Shown here one piece after another: positions 61,656 through 64,000 of a stretch of DNA of 64,000 nucleotides. The stretch is from Portunus trituberculatus (taxonomy: Eukaryota > Arthropoda > Malacostraca > Decapoda > Portunidae): contig NC_059301.1 of the NCBI RefSeq assembly GCF_017591435.1, positions 35,948,884-36,012,883 of the forward strand, written 5' to 3'. The notes below the pieces were generated by a model. It did not search any database, was not told where the DNA came from, and saw only the letters and a program-made list of their open reading frames with translations. Both the position numbers and the translations under genes were made by a program. Every line of letters starts with the position of its first letter. Position 1 is the stretch's first letter.

Positions 61656-64000
61656 ACCTATTTGTATTTACCTATTTGTGTATTACAGGGCCCGAGCTAA
61701 GCTCTCTGTGTCCTGTCTCCTTGTCCATTCCTGTCATATCTCTCTTTCATCTGATTGACACACACCGCATCAACGACATCACTGCTCAGTTTATTCCACT
61801 TATCAATGCTACGATGCGGGAAACTGTATTTTCTCACGTCATTTAGACAGATGTCTTTTATTAGCTTTTTTCCATGTCCTCGGAGATGATTACTTGTGGT
61901 CACCTTTATCATCTCTCTGTCCAGAATGTCAATCTTGTTCACCAATTTATACATAGTTATCATGTCTTCTCTTGTTCTTCTCTTCTAATGTGGTCAGCCC
62001 TAGCTTCCTCAGTCTTTCCTCATAGTCTAACTCCCTGAGTCCTGGTACCATCCTTGTTGCCAGCCTCTGTACCCTTTCTACCTTCTTCACATTTTTCTTC
62101 ATATGCGGTGACCAGACACAAGCTGCATATTCTAACTGGGGTCTTATTAAGGTACATAATATCTTCTTCATCATTCCTTCATCTAGGTAGTGGAACGCAA
62201 GGCCAATATTTTGAAGCATGTTATATGTTTTCAAAAAAATCTTGTGTTTCTCCGGTGACAAAGTGTTTTGCACGGTTACTCCTAAGTCTTTCTCCTCATT
62301 GGTCTCTTTAATTTTCTCATCACCCAGCCTGCAATCCCAGTTTGGTCTGTATCTACTTCCCAATTTCATAACATGGGTCTTGTCTATATTAAATTCCATC
62401 TGCCACTCCTTACTCCACTCATATATTTTATCAAGATCTTCCTATAACTTGTTACAATCTTCCACATTCCTTACTCTCCTCATAATTTTAGTATCGTCCA
62501 CAAACATGTTCATGTAACTGTCAATTCCTACTGGCATATCATTAACATAAATCAAAAACATGATGGGACCAAGCACTGACCCTTGTGGAACTCCACTGGT
62601 TACCTTCTTCCACTCGGACTTCCTTCCTCTCACCACTGTTCTCATTTCTCTTCCCACTAAGTAATTTTCCATCCATTTTGCTAGTTTATCATTTACTCCT
62701 CCAATCTTCTTTAGTTTCCACATCAGTCTATTGTGTGGTATTTTATCAAAGGCCTTTCTCAAGTCCAGGTAGATAGCATCCACCCATCCCTCTCTATGGT
62801 GTAGTATGTCAGTCACTTTTCTGAAACTAAACTGCCTTTCACTCAGAATGTTTTCACTTTTTAGATACTGACTCCACTTAGCTTTAATTACTTCTTCACA
62901 TACCTTGCACAATATACTAGTCAACGATACTGGTCTGTAATTTAACGGTTCCATTCTACTACCATTCTTATATATAGGCACAATGTCAGCTCTTTTCCAC
63001 TCTTTTTGGACTATTTCTGTTCGTATGGAGGTTTCCACAATATCAAATGTCTCTCTTACCATCTGTTATAAGCATACTTATCACTTCCTCATTTCCCTTA
63101 TTATAGTTCACCTCCTTCACTATCAGATATTCCTTAGTAAGAATCATTATACCACCACCTCCTTTATTTTTTCTATCATTTCTCCATACTTTGTAGTGTT
63201 TTACATCAAACCAATCTAGCTTTATTTCGGGCCGTAACTTTGTTTCCACCACACACATTATGTCCGATTCATTGTTTCTTAGGTAATCCATACATTCCAG
63301 CCTCTTAGACAGAAATCCATCTATATTCGTGTAAGTCACTTGAATTCCATTCCTAGTCTCTTTCTTCCATGTTTCTGTCAGTGTAATGTCTATTCCGTCT
63401 GTTTTATCCGCCACTTCTTCAGCCTTCCATTTCTCATCCTCCAAAAAAACTTTGTCTTTTCCTCCTCGGTTCTTTCTTCATTCCTCTCTCTCACCTCAGT
63501 TACAAGCTCTTTCATTTTCATCCGTTCGTCCTGTGACATATTTCTTCTTATGTAAATTGTTTTGGTTTCCTCAGAGTCCTTAAGTTTCCAAGCCCTCCTC
63601 AGCAAGTCCTCAGCTGCCACCTGAGACTTTAATTTCAATTTCAATGGTCTACTTTTGCCTTCCTCAAAAGCTCCTAGTCTAACACTTTCTTCTACCTCAG
63701 CATATAGGCACTCTTCCTCTTGTGAGATCTTATTCAGTAAAGACTTAATCCTGTCATTTTCCTCATCTCTCCTATCTTGCCAGTTCCTGTTAGTTTCCTA
63801 CTTCAGTCCTGTTATGATCACACATTTTTTCTTTTCAGCAATATCTCTCACTACATACTCATTTTTCTTTAATGCCTTTACCATTTCACTCTGTGTAATC
63901 ACTTTATTTTCTTCTTCCTGCTTTTTCACTATCTCCGTAAAGGACTTTTATACTTCCTGGTGTTCTTGTTTCACTTCTTTCATCCTGGCATCAATTAGGT
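61653..64000 (-). mobile_element. LINE copy G, runs off the right edge
   Basis: A minus-strand relative of B1/B2, clearly diverged. The 3' end at 61653 follows the TG array (TTTACCTATTTGTATT repeated). RT and endonuclease remnants follow, and the ORF's N-terminal part continues past the window edge. Confidence 0.85.
61697..63644 (-). pseudogene. LINE G reverse transcriptase and endonuclease start
   Basis: 63644-63390: N-terminal part (LKSQVAAEDLLRRAWKLKDS). 63444-63043: TYTNIDGFLSKRLECMDYLR and IMCVVETKLRPEIKLDWFDV (endonuclease Glu). 63062-62442: KRADIVPIYKNGSRMEPLNY, VDAIYLDLRKAFDKIPHNRL, SGVPQGSVLGPIMFLIYVND and FVDD at the active site. 62399-61947: MEFNIDKTHVMKLGSRY and RPQLEYAACVWSPHMKKN. 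The endonuclease middle is deleted: the frame jumps from the N-terminal endonuclease straight to RT at about 63060. Confidence 0.85.

Overview
This is a eukaryotic, repeat-saturated genomic window, most likely from an arthropod and probably a decapod crustacean. The evidence is spliced genes with GT-AG introns, very long dinucleotide arrays (one TA array of about 1.6 kb), CCTAA telomere-like motifs, tRNA-derived SINEs, and a mix of CR1-like LINE, Tigger, DIRS, piggyBac-like and hAT elements. The decapod assignment is inference. There is no prokaryotic gene organisation, CRISPR array or defence island.

Two host genes can be supported, arranged head to head. On the minus strand, positions 535-17297 hold five phase-consistent exons of a SUPT7L (STAF65-gamma, SAGA/STAGA subunit) orthologue; the 3' end lies off the left edge or was not found. 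On the plus strand, positions 27500-47810 hold four phase-consistent exons of a protein with an N-terminal coiled coil, a basic linker and a C-terminal RWD-like part. It resembles the kinetochore protein CENP-P, a tentative call; its last part was not found. The 10.2 kb between the two start codons holds possible CCAAT boxes and a 4.7 kb CR1-like LINE.

The rest is mobile DNA. SUPT7L intron 2 (1527-11873) holds a nested set of insertions: a Tigger-derived element (5012-9364) is split at a TTAA by a piggyBac-like element (5485-8766); that element contains a minisatellite and a tRNA-derived SINE (6825-8174); the SINE is split at a TA by a second copy of the same Tigger family (6904-7957). The outer Tigger abuts the giant TA array. 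SUPT7L intron 1 holds a LINE remnant, a tandem MITE pair, a Tc1 relic and a DIRS fragment with a foldback. Intron 3 of the CENP-P-like gene (28979-47608) holds piggyBac-like, Harbinger-like and Gypsy-like relics, a Tigger inside a MITE, an inverted sister MITE, a hAT MITE, and a DIRS element ending about 40 bp before exon 4.

From 48216 to 64000 the window is a graveyard of same-orientation (minus) LINE copies lying head to tail, most with 3' ends on TG-rich tails. Two long copies (50693-54900 and 55805-61345) are nearly identical. The second is split by a BED-finger hAT transposon, with a natural empty site in the first. No intact transposase or reverse transcriptase was found. I found no new functional system. 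The most notable items are the nested insertions, the CENP-P-like gene and the LINE array. Family calls come from recognising motifs by eye; element boundaries marked approximate could move by tens of bases.
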